Position numbers and translations under genes: made by a program
Source: Imbricaverruca yamaguchii
Taxonomy: Eukaryota > Arthropoda > Thecostraca > Neoverrucidae
Length of the DNA stretch: 64,000 nucleotides
NCBI GenBank assembly: GCA_034440575.1
Contig: JAOTOL010001554.1
Span: 1,482,501 to 1,546,500 of the forward strand
Direction of reading: 5' to 3'
The notes under the pieces: model-generated
What the model was told of the DNA's origin: nothing
What the model saw: the letters and a program-made list of their open reading frames with translations, nothing else
Databases searched by the model: none
Part shown: positions 22,385 through 35,072 of the stretch, piece after piece
How positions within the stretch are numbered: position 1 is the stretch's first letter
Layout: the number at the start of each line of letters is the position of its first letter

Positions 22385-22800
22385 TGGTTTCAGTCATCAC
22401 TCAACGCCAGCCCCTTTACGGCACTCCAGATCTGCGAGCCGCCAACCGTACCCGATAGAGTCGGTCCGTGAAGTTGGACGCTACATCTTTGCAAGGGAAC
22501 AGAGGCGCAAACGTGACGGTGGGGCGGGCACGGGTTCAGATGGCTCCACCGCCAGTCTGGGGGCTCAGACAACTTATGACAAATACATATGGGTGCTCAG
22601 TCCAGTTCCAAATCCAGCTGGAGGAAGTTGATTGAGCTTCTGTAGTTTAGGGGAACATCAACTACATAGGCCATATGGAGACAATTTAGCTTAGTCTTAT
22701 CTCGGCGATATTTTGCAAACGCCTTGCAGTGAGGGTCGCAGAAGACGCGATGGTGTAAGAGCCGGTAAGCGCTGCATGCCGAGCATGTGACGGTGCTTAC

Positions 22801-22951
22801 TGTTTGTGTTGGGGAAGATCTGGCAGTGTTTAATGTTCCAGCAGGCCGAGCGCGTGGTGCCGTGCACGGTGAAGTTGTTGCACGTGTTGAGGCAGTTTCT
22901 GGACGGACACTCTCCCGCGTCGGCCAGGTCCTGGCTGCTCTCGTGGTTGAA
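22801..22951 (-). CDS. InR: InR exon 3: L1 C-cap and start of furin-like Cys-rich region
   Basis: Fifty codons starting FNHESSQDLADAGECPSRNC, followed by Cys-rich sequence with NNFTVHG and CWNIKHCQ. Cys spacing and the CW..(K)HCQ element match the start of the insulin-receptor Cys-rich region after L1. NNFT is a possible N-glycosylation site. The acceptor GCTGCTGCAG/TTC is in phase 0, matching exon 2. The donor is AACA/GTAAGC, phase 1. A short 24-bp minisatellite rich in CTGAC (branch-point-like) lies about 100 nt upstream of the acceptor. Confidence 0.9.
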
Positions 22952-23047
22952 CTGCAGCAGCGGCCCGTCAGAGCGTGAGAACACGGCCGTCGGCCAACAC
23001 CAGCCGGCCAGTGACGTCACACCGGGCTGGCGGTGGTCCGGCGCGGC

Positions 23048-23262
23048 TGAATCAGGCTGAGTCAGGTCGAGTCAGTCGCCGACCCTAGCATAGTCAGATT
23101 CTGGTCGCAATTGTGCCAGGTTTGCTGACTTCAGCAAAGTCAGACGCTGATCCAATCTGAGTAAGGCGCTGACCTCAACTGGGTCAAGCGCTGACCTCAG
23201 CTGAGTTTTGCGCTGACCCAACTGAGTCAGGCGCTGACCTCAGCCGAGCTAGGGTGGGTTTG
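23048..23262. repeat. 24-25-bp degenerate minisatellite
   Basis: The repeated motif is GCGCTGACCTCAACTGAGTCAG. It sits about 100-310 nt upstream (InR sense) of the exon 3 acceptor. It contributes several CTGAC/CTCAG motifs to the branch-point region. Confidence 0.85.
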
Positions 23263-23424
23263 GCCCGGTCTGGCAAAATGACCCGATCGTGCCAGCACAT
23301 TTGGCTATATAAAAGAATCGCCATCAATGCAGGCCGTAATTGGTGCTACATACGTTAGTTTTTGCACTACCTAGTGCTGTTCTGAGAATGGTCGCTATGA
23401 TTTTATAACGAGTTCACCTCCTGC

Positions 23425-23763
23425 TCATGACACATTAGACATATGAATACAAAACTCGATTAAAATGACTAAGTAGGCAACTAATGTTGTGCATCTACTG
23501 CGTAGACTACTTTTGATGTCATGCACTGGTGTAATGAAATTGTCTGTTGTTGATTTTTGACGGTAAAAGCCGCACTGAAATTCGTTGAACAGGTCGCTGT
23601 GTTCCAGAATATTTCTCAATCGTGTGTTGACCATGCCCTCGACTACCTTACTAGCACAGCTAGTAAGTGAGATGGGTCTATATCCTTTTGAGGTGGAGTG
23701 AACTCCGTGCGACTTTGGAAATACAATGAGTACACTTTCCCGCCAAGAGGCGGGCCAGTTCAT
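23425..23763 (-). pseudogene. Non-LTR retrotransposon reverse transcriptase fragment
   Basis: This 113-codon open frame includes WPASWRESVLIVFPKSHG, KGYRPISLTSCASKVVEGM, NTRLRNILE and FQCGFYRQKSTTDNF. These are the N-terminal RT blocks of jockey/I-type LINEs (W..A.V..I.K, YRPISLTSC.SK..E, Q.GFR...ST.D). The frame stops before the catalytic YADD region and the element is truncated, so it is a dead relic inside the exon 2-3 intron of InR, on the same strand as InR. Confidence 0.9.
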
Positions 23764-24118
23764 TTATGGCCGTTTATAGATACATTAAATAATTGTGCTA
23801 GAAGTTTTAAAAACTGGCTACCATCGAACATGTACGGTTAAAACCTATTTTCAATTATATCGTGCTTACATATATTTAGCTTTTCACATGTCCAAGACAT
23901 ACATGTGTATATGTGATCACATATATACATCAACATACATATATATCATGAGATCATTTTGATTCACGATAGACGCCAGCCTACACGTAAACAATGAAAC
24001 AAGCAAAAAAAACATGATTGAAGAAGAGAAGTACAAAAAGGATTGATGCTGGCTAAGCAAGCCTAAGAAAAAGCGGAGGCTTCGACACGACCTCTTTGCT
24101 CAATCGGGAACCCAAAGC

Positions 24119-24880
24119 GTGCGAAACTTAAAGTGCACGTCTTGGGAGGGCGGGTCTTTTACGCTTCCCTCCCTGAATTATTCCGCCGGTAGAGGAAAAA
24201 GGTCCGCGGCAGCATGCCGAAACTTTGCTCACATTTCCCACAACAATTTCACATATTCTGTGACCATTTTGAAATCAGGTTATCTGGGTTCGAGTTATTT
24301 TAATGGCAAGGGAGGTAGCCTCCGAAGAAGTTCAATCAGTCGTTGCGCTTTAACGGATAGATATTTGAATGAAACTTTCAGCATTTGCTTATCTTTAGGG
24401 ATGCAATGAAGCGCACTAGATGCATTTGTTAGTTTTTGATCACGTATGAGTTTTGAATATTTGCCAATTGGGGTTAAAATCAAAGATTCTCGCTAAAGTA
24501 ACCATTCTCATGGGAGCCAGTCGCCGTAAAGCCACTTGTGCTCAAATTGTATGGTCCGCGATATCCATTATGAAACAAACAAAAAAGAGCTAAAATTGGA
24601 AACTCAACATTTTGAAAATTTCACAAAATAAACATTGATTGTTAGAGGGCAAAAAAGCTAAGGTCATGGTCCATATCATCTTCTTTTTCTGATTAATTTT
24701 TTTTTTCTTTCTAAATTGCCACAAAATGAACTGCCAGGGCCAAAAGCATGTCAGTCGTAGTCACATAGACCCCCTAGTAACGTAACTTTTGGGGGATACA
24801 ATTCTTGGGGCGGATTCGGGCCCTACTCGTCGAGCGTGTTCCGATGACGCGTCTTTCGTTTTAGTGCCGCGCGTAGTTTG
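24119..24880 (+). repeat. Interspersed repeat R2, copy A
   Basis: Matches 52735-53490 in inverted orientation. Shared blocks include CTTTAACGGATAGATATTTG...AGCATTTGCTTATCTTTAG and CTCGTCGAGCG, plus a CCCCCAAAAGT-type end. No complete open frame is seen. It is a diverged, probably old transposon. Confidence 0.75.
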
Positions 24881-25434
24881 AAAATTAGAGGGCCATAAAA
24901 GGACACCCCTCCGAGACGGAGTGCGAGGATCCGGCCTGAAAGACGGGTTAGGTGCCTTGGGTCTGTGGCAAATGCAGTAATCTTGCCACTTGTCTGAGCA
25001 GCGCCAATTAACTTGAGGATCATTTTTGGAAGCGCAGTGCACTCGAGCGTTATGTAGGGGCGTCTTTTCGACCGAGGGCCGACTTTTCAACTCAGAAGAG
25101 CACCATGCAGCGATTGAAAAATGTGTTGAACGTTGATGTGGTGTACATACAACATAAGGATATGTGAAGGACAGAGAAGCAACGCTGATAAGGTTCTCCA
25201 GGTCGCCAATGATCGTCATCGATACCAGTCCATCTAAAAACGAGTGACATTACACGGCCTTGCAATGGTCGATCGGGCGTCAGGAGTAGAGAAAAAAAAC
25301 TCAGCAGAGTTCAATGTACCGTGCATGGCAAGCTATTCACAGCTCGGTGCGTCTTTTGCGTCTCCAGTATGTCGCCATTACCACCAGGATATCCAGCGTT
25401 CACAGCAGTAATACAACCACCTACATCGGTGTTC

Positions 25435-25605
25435 ATTTCTGAACATTATTGAGGGGGAGGGCAAAATGTACGAACGTAATGAGCGGGACGAAATGGATTG
25501 AGAGCACTATCTATAGGGTCCCATGTTAAAAGTTGAAATTTGGGGGGGGGGACAAAGCCAACATTGAGGCGGCACCGGTCTCCTCAAAAGCATATAAAGT
25601 AACAG
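25435..25605 (+). repeat. Interspersed repeat R3, copy B
   Basis: Contains GAACATTATTGAGGGGGAGG, TAGGGTCCCATGTTAAAAGT and GCCAACATTGAGGCGGCAC, matching 17150-17320 and 36600-36800. It ends only about 10 nt from the exon 2 donor. Confidence 0.7.
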
Positions 25606-25615
25606 CTCTGCCCAC

Positions 25616-25856
25616 CTGTATCACACCGTCCGTCTGTCCCATGATGAGCTGCCAGTCGATGGTCCGCAGGTAGCAGAGGAACGGGTTCTTCTCGATGCGC
25701 ACGATGCCGCTCATGATGCGCTGTAGCGCAATCAGTCCAAGGTCTCGCAGCTGGTGGTTCTCGTACACAATCAGCGCGTAGCGGTCGAAAAGGCGATACC
25801 CACGGATGACAGACAACGACGGGAACATCTCCGAGAACGACTGCAGACCTTGCACC
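25616..25856 (-). CDS. InR: InR exon 2: remainder of L1 domain
   Basis: Eighty codons starting VQGLQSFSEMFPSLSVIRGY continue L1. The family hallmarks are the FPxLxVIRG strand, the YALxV strand, the LGLxAL strand and the signature IEKNPFLCYLRTIDW close to the end of L1. The acceptor is GTTGCAG/GGTGC (entry phase 2, completing an Arg codon with exon 1) and the donor is ACAG/GTGGGC (phase 0). The intron separating it from exon 1 is 15.4 kb, by far the longest here. L1 folds as a right-handed beta-helix in the extracellular alpha chain. Confidence 0.95.
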
Positions 25857-28624
25857 CTGCAACGGAGCGGGCACGGCGTCAGAGGTCGGAGTCGCTGCAT
25901 GCAGGTCAGATCTAATCTACTCCGCCGACTCTGCGTCCTGTACCGGAGCCCGCATGGTGTCAGAGGTGGGGGTCGTCACATATTGGTCAGACGAAGTCGG
26001 GTATCGGGCCCTGATCAACCGCATGTCAGAGCTACGGGGATGCAAGCAGGCTGCATGACAGTTCAATATCAAAAGTCATGGTTCACGGATTAATCTTCCT
26101 TCGTTCAGCCACGGCAGCGCAGGTCAATGCCAGGCTACCACGGACACAACCCAGCTTCAGGCCAGCCACAGGTTACAGGTCAAAGCCAGGTTACCCGCCG
26201 ACAAAATCCAGTTTCAGGTCAGCGACAGATGGTTACAAGCAGCGTCGGAAAAGTAGCCCTTTTTGGAATTTTTCCCATCCAAAGAATTACACACTCCTAA
26301 AATAAATACACTCCTTGCATTGCTGGATGAAGACATGCTTAACTAACAATAGACAGCTAGATGTCATTATACAATAGTGATAAGTTGGATGAAGTTGGAA
26401 GCAGCATGCTATGGGGCCTATAACATTTGGTGATCTATGGCTGATAATAAGATCCTCTTCCAGTCCTAGTAATCACTATACTGTTCAATCACACTGGGTC
26501 CCCTACCACATAAACTTTCCAACATAATTGATGAAAATGCACACTTGTTACTCCAGGTGATCTGCAGGAAGATTCCAAGATGAGGCAGTTGAGGAGACGA
26601 AAATGAGATGCCGGCCAGATTGGAAGAATACCAGCTTGCTAGCATGCACAAGTACAACAAATGTCAAAATATGGATCACTGCAGTCTGCATATGACCTCA
26701 ATGCCACTGAATATTCCATATTCGATAACACTCATAGCATTCCATTTGTGCATGATGTGTAATTGTTTGGTGCAGTGCAGGTGAATTAATAAACAGCCAC
26801 CCATGCCTTCATGTGTATGTTCTTCATTTGTGGAAAAACTTCAGTACAGAGTCCAGATGTGCCCAGAAGAATGCATGGCTGAACACTGAGAGCCAGAGTG
26901 GCATCCACACAACTGGTCAGTGTAAAATAATTGACAATGTGGCCTGGAAATTCACAGTTAATGGAATTGTGCTATTTCATCCTTGTCTTAGGTTTTTACC
27001 ATTTTGCCACATGATGTGTGGGCAGTTATTATCACCTGACAGCTAAATAATGTAAAATGCATGTGACTGAAGTGAAATATGTGTATCACAACAGCATTCT
27101 GCTTTTTTAATCCTTAAGTGGAGATCCTTTATTTTCTTCCAATCTTTCACTATTCCCAAGCAACTTCTTTCTTCATCCACACAGTTAATGGTGAAGTAAT
27201 TTTAGGACACTGCAACTGGTAAGCCACAAAAGGTAGCATTTTCCCCAAAAGTACTTGTGGATGAGCCACGTTTTGCCATGGCATAGGAATTTTCATGGAC
27301 ATTATTGCTTGTCCACAAGACAAGTTTTACACACATTTTACCACCATGAAGCATACAAAGGTATTAGGTTTGGCAGGTTATGTTAGATTAAGGTTGTTTT
27401 GTAAGTTAGACAATTATCCAATTTCTTTGGGGATCTTTCAGGATTAAAAAAGAAGTTATTGAATTAAAAAATTGTCCAGGCTAGCATAGGCTAAGCTAGG
27501 TTAGAATCGGTTGCTTAGTTTGAATTTTTATGGAAAAAATTGTTCAGAAACTTTTCATAAAAATTACTTACTTGCATCCAGAGCTAGGCTGCATCTTTTT
27601 TCTTAATTTTGAACATTACGTTCCATGCTACATTGCCCAACCCAGTGGCGTCGCCACGAAATGCTTCCAGGGGGCAAGATCGAAAGGGGGCCTCCTGCTC
27701 CCCGAAAAGGGGCCTCCATTGTGTTAGGGTCTCCTGTTTTTGGGCTCTTAGTATGAGTTAGGAAGGGAGACATGATTTCATGTTGATGTCCTGTTTGTTC
27801 TGGCGTGGTGCATTATTTACCCAAAACGCAATAACAATAATTTTTTGCTGAAAACTGGTCCATACCAGGGTATGGCCCAGTTTTCAGTTATACAGAAGTA
27901 ATATGTGGATAAATACCTAAGTGTCAAAACCGACCAACGTCTCAATGCTTTCTCGAACAGAAGAATTCTTCCCTGGCCTCTAGATTGCAACGAGTTGGCG
28001 GGGCTGATGCTAAGCATATCTTACAGATATCTCCCATTGATCAACCTACCCTTATGTCCTCCAAGAATGACTGAATATAGCTAGCTTCATCACTGTTATT
28101 CATTACCATCAGCTTGATGTCCTAAGCAAAGCTTAAGCGATCATTTATCAGTCCTAAGACAACAATTTCGCAAAGGTGACAACAAGAAGTGGGTTACATT
28201 GGTCTTCTGATCGCCATCTTAGGAATTTGTGAATTTTTCCAACATTTTGTGCTGGTTGCAAGGCACCTGTCACACAAGCTAAAATAACGAATTCCTCGCG
28301 AATAAATTAACGGCAAGAACAGGCATTGAACCACAATGCATAAATGCCAATGCAACACTGCATAGATGTCAATGCAAAAATGCAACAATGGCGATGCATA
28401 CATAACGCAAAATGTGTAAATTCCACGCAGTCACGCCCATGGTTTCACTGTGCTGTACCGTATTGCAAATGATGTTGATAATGCATGGAAGCTGGGAACC
28501 TCTAATCATACAGGCTGTAATAACAGAAAGGAAGTTTGTAGGCAACAAATGCATTTGTGGGGATGGGTGCTGTTTTATATGCTTGTGAGGACTAATTTGT
28601 CCCCTCAATGTCGGATTTGCCCCC
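25857..28624. other. Intron 1-2, right-flank unique region
   Basis: GC-balanced near exon 2 with weak direct repeats (CGCATGGTGTCAGAGGT, CAGGTTACC), then AT-rich unique sequence. A short transposon-end-like segment (CAGTGGCGTCGCCACGAAAT and a GGGGGCCTCCTGCTCCCCG stretch) lies at 27640-27720. No exon or RNA gene is supported. Confidence 0.5.
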
Positions 28625-28959
28625 ATGGGCGCATATTTCTGAAGATTATTGAGGGATCAGTGGGATAACTATATTTGCATCAAGGGGAGGGGAGAAACGG
28701 ATTTGCAAGGGGTCCATCTATGCTCATTTAAGTCCTGGGATTTCGGCCGGTATTTTGTCAAAGGGGACCTTTCGAAAGGAAATAATTAGTGATCAACTGA
28801 ATTTTCCTGTAGAGGTGCCTAATCTACCACTATCGTTCCTGATTAGTCGGATTTTAACCCTAACTCCGCCACCCAGATCTGCGTTTTTATTTTGGTATCC
28901 CTTGATAAATCAACTCACACTGCTGAAATTACACCTATACTACAACACCAGGATCCGTA

Positions 28960-29700
28960 TCCGAAAATAGCAAGCTGGAGCCCTCCAAAATCAGGAGGGA
29001 TTCCCAAAAAAAGATGTCCGGGTCAGTAAAAATGGCTCTGGAGTACAGAACACAGTACCAGATGCCTTCAAAAATGGTGTACGCCACCGAAAAATATACT
29101 GAATCTCGAAAAAAAAAAGATTGGATACAAATGCATGGCGCCAGGGTCTCGAAAAGTCAGGCTAGAATTCTGACTTTATTTTTCTCTCTCAGAGAGAAAA
29201 ATCAGAAAACGATCCACAGAAACCGTGTTGAGCCCAGAAAACTGGCGTTGGGTCCCCGGAACTATGCGCCTGGGAGCGATAAGTCAGGCTGGGACACAGA
29301 AAAATCGCACTGAAGCCAAAAACCGTACTAGGGACCCAAAAATGTGCGTTAGAGGCCCAAAATGAACACAGTGAGACCAGACCCTAAGAGCACACTGGGG
29401 GCGAATATACAACTGACGCTCTAAAGCGCACAATGTCCAAAAAAGCGACAGGGCTTTAAAAGATGCGTTGCAGCCCCAAATAAACATGCATGGAGCTCTA
29501 AAAATATACACTGGAAGCTCTCAAGGCCCACGGGACCATGCCAACGCACAATGATTCGAAAAAGTGGCTGGGGCAACAAAAGGCAAAATGGTTCCAAAGA
29601 GAACAAAAAGACCAGGAGCTAAATAAGCACATCGGGATCTTCTAAAACGCCCGGACACGTAAAATATCTTCGGTGCATACAAAGCAACAATACCCTAAAA
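28960..29700 (-). repeat. Highly degenerate ~30-bp tandem array
   Basis: The loose motif [CTGGGNCCCAAAAATGCGC] recurs roughly every 28-32 bp. It resembles, in reverse orientation, the blocks at 53930-54190 and 55120-55840. Units are too diverged for an exact consensus by eye. Confidence 0.6.
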
Positions 29701-29884
29701 CGAACAGGAATATATAAAATGTATTAAGCCCCTAACTTTAATCTAAAATATATTACCCGTCACTTTAAAATGTAAAATTTCCCAATTTCCGGCATTCCAT
29801 TGCATACTACCCGGTCGCCACGACGCCAACGTCCGTGCACGTGCACACTCATCGTGCGCATTCGGCGTATACTCCACACTTCGT

Positions 29885-30215
29885 GCGATACTACGGTTTC
29901 TGCTAGGCCTTCTGCCTTTTGCTAATTGCTGCCACATGGTAGACTTGCGCCATATTTGATGTGCTGGAACGCTTAATATGGGCGTTCGCTGCGAAAAGTC
30001 GAGTAATTAAATTCGATCATTAATTCTGTACTTCCCACATTTTCTGGTGGTTATGAAATGCGGATTCCGCTCAGCTTTGATGCACCTGATATCTCTGCTG
30101 CTATCCTCCCAGAATGGCTGTCGAACCGAGGCCCATCCTCATTGCTTTATTTTTACCCGCTGCGTCTTTCTTGGTCTACGGTCTGTGTCTTATGGCTCCA
30201 AACCTTTTTTGTTAG
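29885..30215 (+). repeat. Interspersed repeat R1, copy B
   Basis: Same orientation as 20555-20870. It shares TTTCTGCTAGGCC, TTTGCTAATTGCTGCCACAT and TCAGCTTTGATGCACCT, ending near AACCGAGGCCC. Confidence 0.8.
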
Positions 30216-32204
30216 ATGCATAATGCATTTTCGAAACGCCTCCTCGTTTTAGTGTGTTGCTTTTTTGGGCACCGATGATTCTTTGCGTGTCAGGGCGTTT
30301 TCGAAGATCTCGATGTCTTTATTTAACGCTCGTTTTGTTCGCTTTGGAACCATGTTGCCTTTTTCGGCCACAGCCTCTCTTTCAGGCCTTTGTGCGTTCT
30401 TATGGCCTGTGTGTGTCATAAGAGCTACTTGTGTATTTTTTTAGAGGTCCAGGTATGTTTATTCATGGCTGCAACGCACATGTCAGACCACACATTGGCT
30501 GCACGAAGCCAGCAAGTGGGTGGGTGGGTCGCGGCTTTCTGAGAACATAATGCCATTGGAAAGCGCTTGCTTATATCTAAAAGGATTCAGCAAGTTAATG
30601 TATTTAATAGCAATTTAATGCATTTTAAATCAATGTAAGTTTACCTGGAGTTCGCTTCCGCTTGCCGTTCATTTTAATTTTCAGTTAGCTAACTTATATG
30701 CGCAGTGGCGCAGCCAAAGAATGAAAGGGCCACAGATCACTCCCCATTAGAGCTGTATGGAGTCCAAGGTCAGTGATCTTGGGCCAGGGACGCAGCCAAA
30801 ATTGTCTGAATGGGCGGAACCAAGAAATGCGAAGAAACAGAGACCTCTTTCGACGCGCGCGCCGAAAAATTATGGTCATGCGTGATGAAAATCTGAAAAT
30901 TCGTTTGCTCTAATGCATTTTTGGTTGCTGAGGTAGGGGGCAGGCCCCCGGCTCCCGATAAGGGCAAGTTGCCTGTGCTTCTGCTCTCGGCACTAACTGT
31001 GCGCGGTCCTTACAGGCAGGAAGGCAACCACTTTTTAAGGGTCAATGAGAGTCAGGTGTTTTCCTCGGCTACCGTTTCAAGCACACCAGACTCTTTGGTA
31101 GGGGCCAAAATTGGATATGACGCCAGGGCCAGTTATGGTTTGAGGTCCATCTCGGCAGGAATCTGTTGCAGAGATAAAATTCCCGAACAGTGGTAACAGT
31201 GTCGGCTTGGGTTGGCGCGCAGGTCAGAAAATATGCCGTTCAATATTTACACGTCAATATTACTCAGATTCATCACACTATGATATGATTGGTCAGATTA
31301 CATACCGATCGACGTTACTAAGTATGCACACAGCCAATAGGCTAACTCAGACTCGGAGATCCAATCTGGATAGGCTGGTGTGGTGGTCAGTGGATTGAAC
31401 AAGTTTGCTTACGCCGCGAATGCATTGTTAAGCTTCACGGCTTATGAGTGGTGTGGGGAGCGTTTTATATCTGTCATTACCATGGATGTAACACTGGGGG
31501 GATATGTGCCCGAATTTGTGAAAAGTGGCGATTTGTCCCCCTCAATTTTTTCCTGTCCCCTAGCCCGAGTGTCATCGCCGCAAATTTATACTTAATTATA
31601 CAATCATTTATGAAGTAGAAATATATATATACAAGATAATCACATTAAAAAAATATTAAAGCCGATCTAGCCAATCCACGGGCTTTACAGGCTACCTGTC
31701 ATCACAAAATATCCGATCGGTGAATCAGCAGACGTTAGAAATTTCTGTTTCCAGGCCATTCTTTAATGAAATGAACCTTGACCATCATATGCTTTCGCTT
31801 GGGTGGAAAATTATGCTCTGCTAGGCAACAAATTTCATTATCGCAAGACTTTTATACGTCTTAGGTTGCATTCCCTTGCTCGTACATTAATATACCTTGA
31901 ACAAATGCAACTCTGGGTGTCCTTGGGTATCTTCAAGACTATTGAGGGAAGTCATGGGCAGTCTTAAGCACGCATGTCAAGTTAACGTAGTATTCGTATT
32001 CGTATTCGTATTCAGCGACGATTTAGCCAGAGGTGTATTTTTATTGGCATCGGCATTCAGCGACGAGTTTATGATAGTTCGAATCGATCACCACAAATGC
32101 TTCTGCCTGTACTGACCACGATGGAAGGAACTACGTAGGTCTCACTTTACCACTTTAACCGTCAAGGTTCAACGCAAGCTGTTTCTTCGGCTGCCTCCAA
32201 TTTT
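30216..32204. other. Intron 1-2, transposon-like debris
   Basis: Includes a segment with MITE-like ends (GCAGTGGCGCAGCCAAAGAA at 30702 and CAGGCCCCCGGCTCCCGATA near 30950) and a short GTATTC repeat near 31990. No intact open frame or exon is recognised. Confidence 0.45.
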
Positions 32205-33395
32205 TGGGGGTTTCACCCAGACATGTCCAAAGATGGTATCAAACAAAAGCCTATGGTGAACCATCTTGTAACAGTAACATTTCAAATCGGTACATGTCAA
32301 GGTCAAACCTCCAGGTCAAAGGTTACATTGAAATATTAGATGGCGATAGAATCCATATCGACCGAACGCGGGGTTCGGTTGCTATCGCTTCAATTTCCAT
32401 CAAATGGACGTCATTCGACGTGGCTTGCTATACAGTATCATAAAGTTAAATACTCAAAAAAAATCAGGACAAAGGCCAAGCTAGTCCTTCAGTCCACTAA
32501 TTTTTTAAATCTCAAACCTGTTCAATTATGGTATCAAGCAATAACCAGTGGTGAACACTCCAGTAACACTTCAAATCGGTACATGTCAAGGTCAAAGGTT
32601 GAATTCTTCGATGTCCTCGCGTTCCATCGCTATGGCTTCAATTTGAAGAAAATTGGTGTCAATTCGTGTGGTGACATTCGTGTCGTATTGTGCAGTATCA
32701 GAATATCAATATTTTAAAACAATATCGACGGGTCCAAATTCAAGCTGATTTCCTGGGTCGCTTCACATTTTTTTATTCTTTTTTTTTCTTTAAGCCTACC
32801 CAGATCCACTATCAAGCGACAGTCCATAGGGAACCCTCGAGTAACATTTTTAAATCGGGATATGTCAAGGTCAAACCTCAGGGTCAAAGGATAGTTTGAA
32901 TTTTTCGAAGTCCTCGCGATTCGTCGCTAAGGGTTCAATATGTTCCACGTGAGTGTCATTCGACGCGGTTTGTGCACTATAATGTTACGAAATATAACCA
33001 ATGTCCAAGGTCAAAGGTCAAACCAATTTCTTTGGTCACTTCGCACTTTTTTCTTCGCCCTACCCTAACCACACCTGGCACCAAACAATGGCCGTGGTGC
33101 ACCTCAGGTAACATTTTAAACTTGGACATGTCAATGTCAAACCACAAGACCGAAGGTTAGATTAAATTGTTCGAAGTCCTCACGCCTAGTCGCTATGTCT
33201 CCAATTTTCATCAAGTAGTCATTCGACGTGCCGTGTGGTACTCTAGTACTCTGTTCAGAAATCACATTAAAGTCACATTTTCAAAGTCAAAGGTCAGACT
33301 CATTTCTTAGGTCGCCCCGAGTTTCTTCGTTTTCTCCCAAAGTTACCCATGCCTGATATCGAGATAGCCCGTGGGCATCCATCGAGTAGCATTTC
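32205..33395 (+). repeat. ~280-bp tandem monomers of an interspersed element, copy B, about 4-5 units
   Basis: Monomer starts are near 32252, 32547, 32827, 33093 and 33371 (spacing 266-295 bp). Shared landmarks are a GAACCCTCGAGTAACATTT-type block, ACATGTCAAGGTCAAA and TCGCTATGGCTTCAATTT. It carries TCAAGGTCA at 32297-32305, 32586-32594 and 32865-32873, and a perfect AGGTCA-A-AGGTCA direct repeat at 33008-33020. Homologous to 14197-15000. Confidence 0.88.
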
Positions 33396-33399
33396 AACC

Positions 33400-34035
33400 A
33401 GGGATTCCTTCCAATGGGTGCCTTTCTATTTCATAGGGGCGCCTCCAGCTGGAAAAAAAAATAGAACGGGTACACAGGAATCTTCTCAGAGGGACGCCTT
33501 TCCCGGCCTTCCTGGAACGCCACCTTCCGCTTGGGGTCCACACCATCAGTGTCAGACCCTATATCCGCCCTGGTTGTCATGAAAATGAAATGTGTCCCCG
33601 TAAAACAGGGAAGCATGGGAACGATATTGCATGTCCATACTTTCCACCATAAAACCATCATCCAATATTTTATGTTTTTCCTGTTACAAGATGGCAACGT
33701 TTATCATATTTACAGCATTGCTCTCTGGTGATCGTGAAATCGTGTTTAGCGCAAACGACATAAAGCTAGATGTTCATAGATAGTGATAAGTCGTGAAAAT
33801 TACCAATTTTGGTGAAACTGTTAGTCCCCAAAATATCGTGTGAACTTGGTAAAACTGAAAAATTGAAATAGATCGAATATTGAATTGAAGTGTCTGAAAA
33901 GGACATTGAAAAAGAAGTGGCTGATTTCCAAGGATTTTGTTTTCTGGGGAGGCGGGGCTAGGCCCCTCTATCCTATTCAAACTTACAGCGTCCCGGGTCC
34001 CCCCCCCATTTGGAATCCTTGGTTACACCCATGCT
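33400..34035 (+). mobile_element. Non-autonomous DNA transposon-like element, copy B (5' truncated)
   Basis: Homologous to the element at 15370-16101, from GGGGCGCCTCCAGCTGG through CATCCAATATTTTATGTTTT to the end CCATTTGGAATCCTTGGTTA. It lacks the left inverted repeat seen in copy A. No coding capacity. Confidence 0.75.
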
Positions 34036-35072
34036 CCTCCCCTCTGACGCCGTCGAAGTACGCAGGAGATGCACTTTTGTATGGCCATTGCGGGGAAATG
34101 GTACACTATTAAGGACCGATTATCGGTCAGCGAGTATACTTCATTAGTAGTCATTTGCGCCTTGCCTTATTTCTTTACATTGAGTGCATAACTTGAATGG
34201 CATCGGTAGACAAAAGGCTGTTCTTGTAAACGGGCTTTACACCCATGTGTTTGTGATAGTGTGATGCCATAAGTGATACAATATAATTGCGTTATTGCGT
34301 TATAACCATAAGTTTCGGTGTTATTCTGAGCGAGCCACCAAGCTACAAGTGACCTGTGGACAATTAGGTGAGTTTTTTTCCTTGAATCGGCCCCACGTAG
34401 TGAAATGCCTGTGTCGGTTTTATGCTTCATCCTCGGTAAGCAACATTTTGCAGGCCAATTAATCAAAATTAGCTAAATACAGGAGCCACGGTCATAAACT
34501 TTTTTGGTATCTTACACTTGCATCCTGCCTGATATCCTGACAAGTCGGTGCGATTACCACGTATCTTGTCCTGCAAGCACTGCGTAGTCTGAAACTTTAT
34601 GTTTGACATTGGGAAATTGGTCATGAAGTTGGGAGAGGGGAACACATTAAACATGTGTTTCCCTACGTTAGCAAGATGCTGGCTGCGCTGCTGAAAGAGA
34701 GCTTGTCCACGCACCACGTAAAGCTGGGTGTTCGTAGCTGCTGTCAGGAGAACTAATAAATCCATTATATTTATGCATGAGGTTGTCGGGCACGTCTGCA
34801 GTAGATACTGGGGATGAAGAGGGGTAGGTCATGGCCGGGTGCACCAGTCCACCTGGCTGCTCTGGGCCCCTACACGGTGACAGCACGCGAGAGATGCCGA
34901 AATTGGCACAGTTAGCGGCAGCTGGCTCAGCTACCCAAGTCCTGCACAGTTGTGCTCACCCGTGTGCCCGAGAGCGTGTCAAATCTTGCTGGCTCGCTAC
35001 CGCACCGGTCGGCGGCGCCAGAATTGCAACAAGGCACCTCAGACGTCTTACCGCTGACCGATCGACCTAGGT

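Noticed and set aside
23425..23763. Functional retrotransposon
   Set aside because: Only the N-terminal RT blocks remain and the frame ends before the catalytic motif; no endonuclease region is nearby.
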